Source of the DNA: Lindgomyces ingoldianus | Taxonomy: Eukaryota > Ascomycota > Dothideomycetes > Pleosporales > Lindgomycetaceae | NCBI RefSeq assembly: GCF_010093535.1 | Contig: NW_022985166.1 | Span: 1,520,978-1,584,977, forward strand | Length of the DNA: 64,000 nucleotides | Direction: 5' to 3' | Part shown: piece by piece, positions 23,601 through 33,540 of the stretch | How the letters are laid out: each line of letters starts with the position of its first letter | How positions within the stretch are numbered: the first letter of the stretch is position 1 | Made by a program: the position numbers and the translations under genes | Notes under the pieces: generated by a model | Database searches by the model: none | The model's input: the letters and a program-made list of their open reading frames with translations, nothing else | What the model was told of the DNA's origin: nothing

Positions 23601-23706
23601 ACAAGACAAAACAAAACATACAAGGACTATACTACGTTTGCTACAGCTCACGTGACAGTACTGAGACGAAAAGTATGAAACGTAATTCGTACGGTTGAGA
23701 GCGTTG
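20638..23706. mobile_element. Nested hAT-like DNA transposon relic, AT-rich and RIP-like
   Basis: Terminal inverted repeats match: 20638 starts CAACGCTCTCAACCG, and 23706 on the other strand reads the same 15 bases, followed by one mismatch and ACGAA on both sides. The element is flanked by a perfect 8-bp direct repeat ACCTCTAG at 20630-20637 and 23707-23714. An 8-bp duplication is typical of hAT-superfamily insertions. The interior from about 20750 to 23590 is extremely AT-rich, TpA-rich and poor in CpA and TpG, the expected product of RIP. There is no open frame of 60 or more codons from 20159 to 24445, so any transposase is destroyed. Superfamily assignment rests on target-duplication length and general layout, not on protein similarity. 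Confidence 0.75.
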
Positions 23707-23714
23707 ACCTCTAG
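23707..23714 (+). repeat. Target-site duplication, right copy (ACCTCTAG)
   Basis: Eight bases immediately right of the nested element's terminal repeat, identical to 20630-20637. Confidence 0.8.
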
Positions 23715-24172
23715 ACACTAGATCTACGTGTGAACTAATTAGCAAACTACAGAACTTTGTAAACGCAATAATAGCCTTACACAAGCGGAGAGTGCTCTTC
23801 GCTACTTTCTAGCATTAGGTACTTAAAGAGGACTCTCTCTAGATGTTCAGTATGCTTAAACTGGGTAGGATGGCGGGATTAGATGGAATTCTACCTATCG
23901 CTTTCCATACTTAAGGCTATATAGCTATAACGTAATATTTAGAGTTGAACAAACCCTGTGACTATATTAGGCCTTTTAGAGCCATTAGAAACACTAGTTA
24001 CTGTAGTAACTGTACTAAATAGTAGTTTTATGGCCAATTAACTTAGCAGTAACTGTTATTGCCTGTAAGTTCGTTTTAATTCCCGCCCTCTGTAGGAACA
24101 AAACTCTATTACTGCTAGTAACACCTTAAAAACACTACTGGCAGTAACAGTTACGTTCTATTAAACACCATG

Positions 24173-25655
24173 GCCACTGCCTGGTCCTGGACTTGTTTTG
24201 GGACCTGGTCTAGCGATTTTTCGCGATTGAAGAACTGGTACATCGCAAAGCTGTGGCAGGAACTCCGCCATGCGTAAGGGGTCGCACCAGACTGGACATA
24301 TTTCCAAGTTATTCATATACTCTTGGAAGTAGTCGTTCACCCACTACAGTTAAAGTACAGTTCTGCAAAGCCAAGTAGTCGCCGCAAATCTTCTTGCATC
24401 ACCTGTATGCTTACATCCAGTCATAAGAGATGTTCACGTCTTCTTCTAGCAGTTGCACTTATCTGGTTCTAAGCCAGGCCGATACGTCCCAAACGCCTTT
24501 GATATAGCATAATCAGGTCGCGAATGCACCCGAGGCCCGGGAGTTTCATAGGGTGTCAACCTAAAACAAGCTGGACGTGAGGTGATCCCTTTCTGGCATC
24601 CTAGATCGGGCTCGTTGTACTTTATGGGCTTCCATTTTTGCCAGTCATGGAGCTCTTTGTCCTTCAACCGGCGTCTCTCATAGTGCAAAGTCTTTCGAGG
24701 GCGCATCCCCTTTCTTGCGCGTATTCTAGAGTAGGAATCTTTTCGTCCATGTCACAGAACTCTGGTACGTTTTCAAGCACTTGCGGTTTCTTTGCTGAGA
24801 TACACTGCCACAGTTCCGGGTTCCGGGGCACAGTCAGTCTGCAGACGAAGTCCCCAATGAGAGTTTGCCCTTGCTCCCGAAATAGACCTGTTGCTCATCC
24901 GCTCTATTTCTAGGGAGGTAATGCCTGGGCACTGTGGAGGGATCCATGTGCACTGCATAGACCATTCTGGTAGCTTCTGGACAAACTGCTCTTCAGCACG
25001 ACGAAATCAGCATCAATATCATCAAGAATGAAATGGACACATACTCATCTAATAAAAATCCTTAGTCTTGAAGCGGTAATTTCTTGCAGGTTCCGGGTAT
25101 CCTACACACAGGACGAAATATGGAGGCCTTTTGCTAAATGAACACGGAGTTTCAATCCTCTCTGTAGACTCGCTGATGAAGAAGGGTGTCTCTAATAACT
25201 CTCCTTCCAATGCAATTGGAGCATTTCCCCCCCTTTGCCTTGTCCTGGTTTGCTAAATTGTTTTAAGCTCGAGGTAATATGGTCAATTACACCTGGCATA
25301 AAAAAGACCGGGTGCGCAGTCGAAGTGCATGCGAGTCCGGAAAGTACAACAAGTGGTTTATTAATGGAGTGTGATAGAGTAGTTGTTTATAGTTGTTTTG
25401 AGTAGACAAAGTCAATCGACAGAGAAGAAATAAACGGCGACGAAGACAGACGAAAAGCCCCATCTGCTAACTTGCCTATCGAATCGAATAGGTAAGACAG
25501 AAGCATCGGCTGCAGAGACAGCTTTTGCACCGGCCCATAGTTCTTGGAAATCTCTGGAGATCTACCCATAAATACGCCTATAACTCCTAGATCCTAATGA
25601 CCCCATCACTCCATGTTTCTAGCCAAGTTCGTTCCGCCATTACTGTCCCAACAGT
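24173..25655. other. Right flank of the transposon island, uncertain minus-strand fragments
   Basis: Base composition returns to normal. Two minus-strand frames (24446-24706, 86 codons; 24773-24958, 61 codons) look mildly protein-like (for example KELHDWQKWKPIKYNEPDLG) and may be pieces of one decayed gene, but they lie in different frames and I recognise no domain. No start or splice pattern can be supported. Confidence 0.3.
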
Positions 25656-26300
25656 CTACCGCCGAGCCTGAACATTAAACGCGCTCTCCTCTGCCGCCTT
25701 ATAGGCATCGAATGTGAACAAGCTTATGAAGTATAACCCCACAAACCTCAACAGTACATCACCTAATCCACCATTCCCAGAAACCATCCGACTCAATCCT
25801 GTAAACGGACTCTCCCCCACAGGCCTGCTCGGCTGCGTGGCTGATCCGAGAGTATATCCCTTCGACTGGAACGACACACCGGGCTTTGCGGGGCCACGTG
25901 CGGCATCATTCGCGGCTTTGTTGACGGCGGCTGTGAGGGCGGAGGGGTTTGCGCCGCGGATAGTTTCGACGACCGAGTTGGATTTTATGACGAGGAAAGT
26001 CGGCATTCTAAAAAAAATCCGTAGTTAACACTCAAGGTACCTCACTCCGAGCTCCACGCATCGGGGTACTTACGCAGAAACTCCGTATTTCTTCGCCACA
26101 TCCTGGCAGCTATCCACATTGACTTTCGCAAACTGAATCCGTCCTGGCTTACTCTCCTTTTCCGCCAAGCTCGAAAAGATCGGCGCTATCTGCTTGCATG
26201 GTCCGCACCAATCCGCGTAGAAATCTACGATTGTGTAGGTTGAGGATGAGAGGATAGTGGAGAAGTGGGAGGCGGAGGAGACGTGGACGATCTTCGACAT
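25656..26300 (-). CDS. Thioredoxin-domain protein with C-terminal hydrophobic tail
   Basis: A 192-aa protein from two exons, 26300-26074 and 26007-25656, with a 66-nt GT-AG intron that ends in a T-tract. Residues 1-105 are a classical thioredoxin: VDFYADWCGPCKQIAP holds the redox pair at W31-C35, followed by KVNVDSCQDVAKKYGVSAMPTF with the cis-Pro. The protein should catalyse dithiol-disulphide exchange. Unlike ordinary cytosolic thioredoxins (about 105 aa), it carries an extension of about 85 aa. This contains a Pro/Ser-rich linker and a hydrophobic stretch (GGLGDVLLRFVGLYFISLFT, about residues 152-171) that could be a single membrane anchor, leaving a short C-terminal tail. I infer a tail-anchored or membrane-associated thioredoxin. 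The small separate exon holding the active site is usual in fungi. Confidence 0.9.
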
Positions 26301-27118
26301 CTTTGGTTTGGTCCGGAGGGTTGGAGGGTTGGAGGGGAGGAACGGAGTTCGGAGGTCACTCTCGAAGGGCGTTTATTAAAAATTGGAGAGTTGCAGCGTT
26401 AGTGGTCTTGTTAGTGAAGATCGTGGTGAGAATACGGCGGGGTTTTGTGAATGAGAACAGCTTGCGACAAGGTTCGTGAGATGGTTGTCGGGGCTTCGGT
26501 TGGGCCGATATTTCACCGATTGGATTATCCACAGGACGGATAATTCGCACATGCGGACCAAAAAATACGCATAAATAGCTCATATGGATAGATATGGGAG
26601 ATTTGTACTAGCAGCAGCCTCAAAGGCACGAACATGTTAAAGCTGACATATGTACTGCACCTCCTAACATAAATTGATTCCCACGTGCCTATTTGACATC
26701 CTAAAAGTGATCATTTCTCTTCACTCTAGCTACCATAATCTTATCCGTGTTTTTTTGCGATAATGTACTATGAGATGTAACTACTTTTCTCATGCATAGC
26801 AGAAATGAATGATTAGGCCCTGCTGGTTAACAGAAAGCCTGTCGTCAAAGGGGTATTTGAATAGGATGTGATTGCATCAGGAACAGCTTTCGGTAACATT
26901 TCATTCCTTACGCAGATCTCACGGCTAGCATGTATATTATCAGGATAGATATATGTAAGGAGAGGAAAATGATGTGCGGAGAACGGAGGGTTAGCCCCTC
27001 ACGTGCCTCTGGAATGGTGCAGGTCCGTGTGTGCGAATCTGCCCCCCCGCATCTGTCCACGGGCCCTTCACCACAGCCACCGCCATCGGAACTCATCAAC
27101 CTTCATAAGCTATATGCA
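26301..27118. other. Intergenic, no supported gene
   Basis: About 800 bp, presumably the promoter of the thioredoxin gene on the minus strand and the flank of the SRPBCC-like pseudogene. Short overlapping frames only. Confidence 0.5.
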
Positions 27119-27725
27119 ATGTCTCCGATATTGCCCTTTCGAGCAGATGTTCGGATCAAGGCCCCAGCAGAACACGTCTGAATGGAATTTGATCAACACC
27201 TGTATATGGCCTGAATGGAACTCCTTTCTATCTGCCGAGCCCATGGATAAAAGCGACGATCCGAAGATATTTAAGCTAAGAACCTGTCGCCGCTTCCTTG
27301 TAAATATCCATGACAGGAAGATACCCTCCATTCAAAAGGTAGTCGTCTTTGAGATCCCTGACGACACTACCGATGGGCCTCGGGTTTACCGCGTCTGTTA
27401 GGCCACCCAAGGCTACCCGCACTTCCTCTTAAACACTCTTCGGTTCATTGAAACTGATGAAGTCCAGACGGGTGATGGACCCGAGTGTATTTATCGTACG
27501 GGAGAAGAGCAAGATGGAGCTTTCCCCCACATGATAAAAATGGCGTTTGGCAAACATATCGAGAAGGGCATCAACAATTGGGCGAACGATCTAAAGAACA
27601 TCATTAGAATCTTGAAAACCTACGAAGTATCGGCCTGTCGCCCGATTCGTGGAGAATCACCCTTTTCCGGCATCGAAGTACGAAACCCGCGGAGGTTGCG
27701 TCGCACGCGACGGCGGCTTCAATGA
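27119..27725 (+). pseudogene. SRPBCC/START-like (polyketide cyclase-type) pseudogene
   Basis: Fungal SRPBCC-fold proteins begin with a strand ending in A-x-x-VW, followed by a helix and WPEWNSF. Here ATG 27119 opens ADVRIKAPAEHV and stops at TGA (27179-27181). The expected continuation (NLINTCIWPEWNSF) is in another frame, which implies a frameshift at about 27178-27185. The new frame runs on through KVVVFEIPDDTTDGPRVYRV, hits an in-frame TAG at 27399-27401, and resumes in the same frame with TQGYPHFLLNTLRF, ECIYRTGEE and FGKHIEKGINNWANDLK, the typical amphipathic C-terminal helix of the fold. No intron can remove the stop or restore phase. I therefore call it a decayed gene. Family assignment is from remembered motif order, without a search. 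Confidence 0.6.
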
Positions 27726-28236
27726 TGCTCCTGATATCTAATCATGCATCTTGTCCATCTGTTGCGGATGTCCTTTCATCTCATAGTGTTCCAGAAATGG
27801 GAGACTGCTCCATGGAAATCAGCTGTGTTTCTTCCGACGCTACCCCACAATTTCATTTAATTGGGATGCGGCTCAGATTGGTTTCAAGTAAACAGGAGCA
27901 CGGGCCAGGTAGCCACGTTTCCTCTCGCCACGGATTATAAGTGGAAATACTTCCTCCGCCTGTGGAATGGTCACACTGCCGTCTCTAGTCCAAGGTGGAA
28001 CGCTCATGGTGGAGATTTCCAAGCTCCAACGACGCAATTCTCCAGATTTTCAGAAACAATAGTGACCACATCGTGGAGGTTGTGCGGGACCTTGACAGGG
28101 AATTCTCCGGCCGACACGAATGTACTAGGAACATCACGGTGTTTAAGAAGGCGTCCTGGACAACGCATTGGCATCATGTTCGTCTCTCAACCTTGCTTCT
28201 TATCAGGTTCTTTAATTGCTCGACCCAGTTTGGACA
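27726..28236. other. Promoter region of the pectin methylesterase gene
   Basis: About 500 bp with short overlapping frames and no recognisable domain. Confidence 0.45.
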
Positions 28237-29305
28237 ATGCAGTTCGTTCTAGCATTGTTATATTTCATCTCCCTAGCACGAGCTGCTAGCAGGACCACCG
28301 CCCCATCTGGGGCATTAGTAGTTGCCAAATCCGGTGGGCAGTATACTAAGATTCAGGACGCTGTCAATGCTCTAAGTACCTCGTCGACCGCTGCTCAGGC
28401 GATTTTTGTCAATCCTGGAACGTATGACGAACAGGTTTACATACCTGCGCGTTCAGCCGCTCTCACTATCTACGGTTACACGGCTGACACTTCTTCCTAC
28501 GGATCCAACCAGGTGACCATCACACATGGATTCAGCCAAGCAACAGTTAGCGGAGGAAATGACATGACCGCTACCGTGAGAGCTTGGAGCTCAAACTTCA
28601 AGATGTATAACATCAACATGGTCAACTCATACGGAAAAGGCTCCCAGGCTCTTGCGCTGTCAGCACAAGCAACCAATCAGGGCTATTATGCATGCCAGTT
28701 TAAAGGTTTCCAGGACACCATCTTGGCCAATAAGGGAGCTCAAGTATTTGCCAAATCCCTGATAGTGGGCGCCACCGATTTTATATTTGGACAGACGGCT
28801 ACTGCTTGGTTTGATCAGTGTGATATACGCGTTTTGGCTGCAAGTCTGGGGTAGGCTTATGTTTTCCATTTCGATGATATTTTATGTCGATTTCAGTGGC
28901 TAAAGTCTCGTTAGATACATCACTGCAAACGGACGGGACTCTTCTTCAAACCCCAGCTACTACCTCTTCAATCGATGCACTGTCGCTGCAATGGACGGCA
29001 ATTCTGTTACAAATGGCGCATACTATCTTGGTCGGCCTTGGAGAAATTATGCCCGAGTGGTCTTCCAGCGAACTTCATTATCGGCCGTGATTAATGGCGC
29101 AGGGTGGCATATCTGGAACACAGGCGAAGCGAACACTGATCATGTTACCTTTGGGGAGTATAGTAACACGGGGGCAGGTGCGAGCGGCACGAGGGCTAGT
29201 TTCAGTACGAAATTGTCATCACCAGTGAGCATCAGCACGATTCTTGGGTCTGGGTGGTCAAGTGCATCGTACGTTGATAATGCCTATTTGTATGGAGATT
29301 CATGA
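28237..29305 (+). CDS. Secreted pectin methylesterase (CE8)
   Basis: De-esterifies homogalacturonan in plant cell walls outside the cell. Exons 28237-28850 and 28915-29305 give 334 aa. The 64-nt intron (GTAGGC...TTAG) restores ASLGYITANGRDS. Residues 1-17 are a signal peptide (MQFVLALLYFISLARAA). The CE8 motifs are all present: SGGQYTKIQDAVNAL at the start of the beta-helix, GFQDTIL (D160), GATDFIFGQ (D181, the second catalytic Asp) and the substrate-binding LGRPW (R245). The length fits fungal pectin methylesterases without extra modules. The start at 28237 is the first ATG before the signal peptide. Its presence with GH2 and GH72 genes suggests a plant- or litter-degrading fungus. Confidence 0.95.
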
Positions 29306-29313
29306 GATTGAAA

Positions 29314-29643
29314 TTACCCAACTGAACGAGTTGAGCTATTATGCTCGTCGTTCACCTCCCTCCACCCGTTGTAAATAGTTGCGACTACATCTTTTAAGGC
29401 CTGCACTTTCTCTTTGATCTTCTTGATGGCGATGTTGTCATGGAGATTTGCCTCACAGTATCGATGCTCGGTTTTGAATTTCTCACTTTCCGATTTCTGG
29501 TTCCTAACAGTGTTATTGTGAAGTGCAAGTTTCCCTTCCATTGTACGATAATAGTTAGCACCTAGCTGAGGTGGAGCGTGGGTGTTCTGAACAGAAGGCA
29601 TGGTACTCTGTGCAAGGAGGGGTGGTAAACTGGTTCGAGACAC
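29314..29643 (-). CDS. Putative small coiled-coil protein
   Basis: A 109-aa minus-strand frame whose stop is only 8 bp from the pectin methylesterase stop (convergent). The middle (about residues 45-95) is charged and helical, with a likely coiled coil (KIKEKVQALKDVVATIYNGW). It has no signal peptide or known domain. A clean TATA box on the minus strand (CTATATAAA at 29749-29757) lies about 105 bp upstream of the ATG, which supports transcription. I cannot name a family. Confidence 0.4.
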   Translation of the reverse strand: MSRTSLPPLLAQSTMPSVQNTHAPPQLGANYYRTMEGKLALHNNTVRNQKSESEKFKTEHRYCEANLHDNIAIKKIKEKVQALKDVVATIYNGWREVNDEHNSSTRSVG

Positions 29644-29748
29644 GTGCGGCTTGAAGTTGTAGAACTAGTAATTTTTGGTGCGGGAGGATTCCCAAATTGG
29701 ATGAAAGTGTCTGGAATCAGACGCTGTGAGTCCATGCCAGCTTAGTCA

Positions 29749-29757
29749 TTTATATAG
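29749..29757 (-). promoter_or_regulatory. TATA box upstream of the small coiled-coil frame
   Basis: Reads CTATATAAA on the minus strand, 105 bp from the ATG at 29643. Assigned by sequence and spacing only. Confidence 0.4.
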
Positions 29758-31513
29758 AGATGTAGTTAACTCTCTTTCTAGATCCTCGAACAAATGAGCC
29801 AGTCGGGAATATGTTTGGGGTGACATATCCTATCTAGAGGAACATATTGAGGAGATTCAGGTCATGGAATTGGTTCTTCTTCTATGGAACGGATAGAGGA
29901 ATGGCGTATATTATTGGATCAGTCGTATGCGATCCAGAAATGGCCAATTTAGACCCGAGATAATGCTTACCCGTGCTCTGCTTGATGTGCTAATAACTAT
30001 CGAGATGGATCAGTCTAAAACTATAATTGTAGATCTTCGCTTCGCGGCCGTTGGCAGCTCTGATACCAAATACGAACGCGTAGAGATATCAATAGTATTT
30101 CTACGCAGCTTAGGGGAAGAATGGATGGATCCATTCAAGATGTTCATGCAAACCATCCCTGATATGGTGGTTCCGAAGTCTGTAACGCTTCGATGATTAG
30201 CTTTGTCCTGGCGGCTCAAGAACATCCATTGGAATATGAAATGTTGTTCTGGTGAGCGATTCAAGCCATACTATGATAATGCGTAAGTCTTAAGGTCGTT
30301 TTTAAGAACTTCGCTAAATCGCTACAACGGAAGATTGCGGGGAGTGCAAACCACGCCACCACGGACGTCCACAAATTTGTAACCACTGCTGTTCTAATGA
30401 TTAAAAACCTCCACTAATGGACCACCTTCGCAAAGCAATCTTGAAGCGCCGCACAAAGCCTCCATGGCTTACGAGCAGCGGATGTTCGGTTGGTGGTGGA
30501 TTGCAGTGCTCGCCTGGAGACAGATTACATTAGATGCAGACGCATGGGGCAGTGCTACGCCACAGAGGCAAGAGATATAGGTTTCTGCATGAGATTTTCA
30601 ATATCAGTAGCTGGGTGTTGACATGGAGTAATTTGTGGCGTCTGAAATAGTATCTGAGCAAGACCAAAGCAGGCTTTTGCGGTAGTATGAATCGGGCCTA
30701 CCGAAGGATACCGGCAACTAGTTTCTTGTAAGTTGTTCGACTCACATTTGCTCGACGAGGCAATCGCACAAGCTAGAGAAAGGGCCAGTCTACAGCAAAT
30801 CTGTTGAACATTAACACGCGCGCCGCAACCTTTCTGCACGAGATTCTGCACATTGGATGGGGCAGCGTGTAACAATGTCAAGGGCTGGAGATCGAGGCCG
30901 AGATCAGATGCGATGACTGCTATCTGAATCGCCACGGAAATAAGCATAGAAGCTATCGGCATAGCGAGGCTTCTTGCTGGAGCCATCCCAACTTGGCCAC
31001 TACTGATACCGAAAACCATGTCTACATCACGGCGAGTTTGGCGGAGATGGCCTTTGGTGTATTCCATGATATCCAGCGGTCTGACGTGCCCATAGGTTTT
31101 ACGATTCTAACCCTTCTTTGAGACGTATGAGTGTGGACATTCAAGCTCCGCTGCTCCCCTCCGCCCCTCCTTTGGATTGTGGAGTTGGTGGAGGTGATAT
31201 ATTCGCGCTAACGAGACCTCGATTCCACATCTGTACAGGAAATAGGGAACGGAAGGTTGCACCAGCAATTTCTAGCAGCGGATTTGTACGATAAAGCGGT
31301 GATGTCATACAGTAGCAAAAAGGCGTTTGGGTCTGTGTGCGCCGCTGAACAAATTGTTCTGACTATGCCCTAAATTACGTTAGCTGTCTTTTCGCTTGAT
31401 GAGTAATGTCATGAAACAAGAGTTAGCACAAGAGGCGGAATCATTCGTGCTTCTTTGAGATTGAAGGCAATTTCCCTCCGAACTCCGTCCAATGCTATGC
31501 AGAAGGGTATTGC
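29758..31513. other. Intergenic with one uncertain minus-strand frame
   Basis: About 1.8 kb. A minus-strand frame at 30555-31067 (170 codons) has several Cys residues and a hydrophobic segment (SLAMPIASMLISVAIQIAVI) and may be a fragment of a regulatory protein gene, but I cannot support a start, splice pattern or family. A plus frame at 29927-30196 (89 codons) is likewise unrecognised. Confidence 0.3.
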
Positions 31514-31546
31514 CCATGCTATGCCATGCTATGCCATGCTATGCCC
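31514..31546 (+). repeat. 10-bp tandem repeat (ATGCCATGCT)n
   Basis: Slightly more than three copies of a ten-base unit lie in the spacer 3' of the 31620-33540 gene. It looks like an ordinary minisatellite. Confidence 0.75.
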
Positions 31547-31619
31547 GCCCACAAAACGCCATCTCGCCGGCTCCTCGGAATCAGAAGGAAACATTGTTCC
31601 CGGCGTAAGCCATTTCCTA

Positions 31620-33540
31620 TTAGGAAGATTTCTTGATTACGAACACTCCCACCTCAACTCCCCTGGAGGGGCCAGATCCCTCGTACTCCCTATGGGCGAC
31701 CCCATCCAAGACCTCGCTGATCAGATTCGTCGGCGTGATTTCACACTCCCCCGGGAGCTTCTTCGCCTTGCGAAGAAACTTAGCGACCACCTCTCGCACT
31801 CGAGGCTTCTCCTGTTTGATCCACCAGTCCTCAGCCCAAGTTGATCTACCAAGCAGCATCTCCTCTTTCGCAGCATGGATCAGCGAGTATTTCGAGATCT
31901 GATTACTACTCGGATGCAAACTGGCCTTCCCATTGCTCAGCTCATCACAGAAGCGCCCAATGGCAGCGTGCAGGGCTTCATATTCGGACAGGCGCTCGAC
32001 TGAGGTCATAGTCCCAAGAGTTTTGCCAAGATCGGAGGAGAGCTCGTGAACGACTGTGATTGTTCGGAGAAGGGGGTCGAGAACAGGACCAAGGTACTCA
32101 TTCATGAAGGTTCTTGCGCCAGTTTTCGTTGGGTAGACAAATAGAAGTGTACCGTTGTGCGGTGAGAGCTCGATGAGACGGTCGTAGAGGAGTGAACGGC
32201 CATTGACGGTGAATATCTCTGCAAACTCGTTAATATTGGTCGGTGGAATATAACGCTCCACAATTGAGATGTTCACTGAGCCCGGCGGTACTACGGGACG
32301 TGGAGATGGTGGGAGAAGTTTGGAATCCAGCTGGTAGTCTGGTACGGCAACCGCGCTGTCAAAAATTTTGCTGGTGAAGTATTCGTCCCCGCCAACAACA
32401 GTTCCTGGCGTGGAGGGCGGAGATTTTGGTAAGTCAGAGAGAGTAAAACGGCCAGGAACTGCGTGGAATACATTGACCCAAGCTGTTGGTGTATTGGTTT
32501 TCTCATGCACAGAGGCAATGACCTGCGCAAATATGTGACCTGTTAGCGACGGGCAAGGAAGCGCGTGTGAGAGCAATTTGACAGATTCGAGGTTCCAGGA
32601 CTCGAACTCAGACGCTAAGCAAGCGATATTAGTCTAGTTATATAGCGATGATGAGAGAGGGCTTACTGAGAGCCTCCTGTGCCGACTCCACCCATTCCAC
32701 CATGTTCGTGGTGTCGCCAAACTTAGTGATTGCAGGCCGGGAAGGTAGTGGCATGGAATTCGGAGTTGGGGCTGCTGAAGAGGCGTTGACAGCGAAGGTC
32801 ATGTTCGGGGAAACCCCGGGATCAGAGCTTGGCGGTGAGCCGATGGCAGTAGTCTTGACCTTCACGATAGATCCCCAATTGAACGTGCCGGGTTCTGTGG
32901 GAGGAGTGACGGTAGGGATCAGGCCCACGACTTGCGCTTTGAGGGTCTCCGGATTCGCCGTCGAAGGTGTGCCGTCCGCCCCAACCAACTGAGCCCGACT
33001 CAGCGCCGGGCTCAGCGCATGAAGAGGGTCCTCTGGCTTCGACAAAGGCCCAGCGCCCAGTGAAGAGAAGGAGTGGGTCTGGCGAAGCGGAATGCGGTCG
33101 GGATGCGGAGCAGCAATACCTAACAGCTCGAACGAGGGAAGCCGTAGATTGTGTCCAGCTTTGATGATGGATGGTGTGGGAAGGGACACATTTGTGGAAG
33201 GGAGAGCACTTCCCGCAAAGTTGAGACTGAGATCCAGCTGATGCTCTTGGTGTGGGGTTGGTAGACTTGGAGAAGGACCGGATGGGAGAGGGAAAGGTTG
33301 TGAGACGGCAGATTCGACAAGAGAAGGGTACCGGTTCAAGGGCGCCGGGGCAAGCCCAACATGGACCACACCGTCGGCGCCAGCGTCACGAGCGTCTTCG
33401 TCGGGGGATGAAGGCATTGCTGAGGGCGAGGCAGCATAGTTGGGGTTCTGCTTGCCTGCATAAAAAGAGGGCCGCGGGGACAGGTCGGAGTCAACCATTT
33501 CATCGGGCAATGATGCTAATCGGTCCTCTGCTCCCACCAA
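31620..33540 (-). CDS. Protein of unknown function, two exons
   Basis: Exons 33540-32667 and 32614-31620 with a 52-nt intron (GTAAGC...GCTTAG) give 622 aa in consistent phase. The N-terminal half (about 1-270) is Pro/Ser-rich and probably disordered, with short LPTPS-type and SLPSTNVSLPTPS segments. The C-terminal half is compact and looks globular: ALTSEFESWNLESVKLLSHA, then WVNVFHAVPGRF, a long middle with NGTLLFVYPTKTGARTFMNE, then HELSSDLGKTLGTMTSVERL and RSTWAEDWWIKQEKPRVREV. The strand LLFVYPT with GART is reminiscent of a Rossmann-like sheet, but I do not recognise the family and assign no activity. No signal peptide or membrane span is seen. It is likely a fungus-specific conserved protein. 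Confidence 0.75.

Larger units (their letters stand above)
20228..24172. mobile_element. Outer inverted-repeat transposable element (host of a nested insertion)
   Basis: The ends carry a perfect 21-bp inverted repeat: 20228-20248 (CATGGTGTTTAATAGAAC followed by GTA) and its reverse complement at 24152-24172. Subterminal AGTAAC/GTTACTG motifs recur on both sides, including a near-palindrome AGTTACTACAGTAACT at about 20339-20354 and its counterpart near 23999. Without the nested element the outer element would be about 0.87 kb, so it is probably a non-autonomous, MITE-like element. I find no clear target-site duplication, and the exact ends may extend a few bases beyond the palindromic CATG. 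No coding capacity is visible. Confidence 0.6.

Noticed and set aside
20228..24172. AT-rich island as a centromere or mitochondrial insertion
   Set aside because: Clear nested inverted repeats, an 8-bp target duplication and CpA/TpG depletion explain it as RIP-affected transposons.
27531..27725. Separate small gene starting at the ATG at 27531
   Set aside because: It is in the same frame as the SRPBCC-like sequence and encodes that fold's C-terminal helix, so it is part of the pseudogene.
31514..31546. ATGCCATGCT tandem repeat as a functional array
   Set aside because: Only about three copies in a spacer; an ordinary minisatellite is sufficient explanation.
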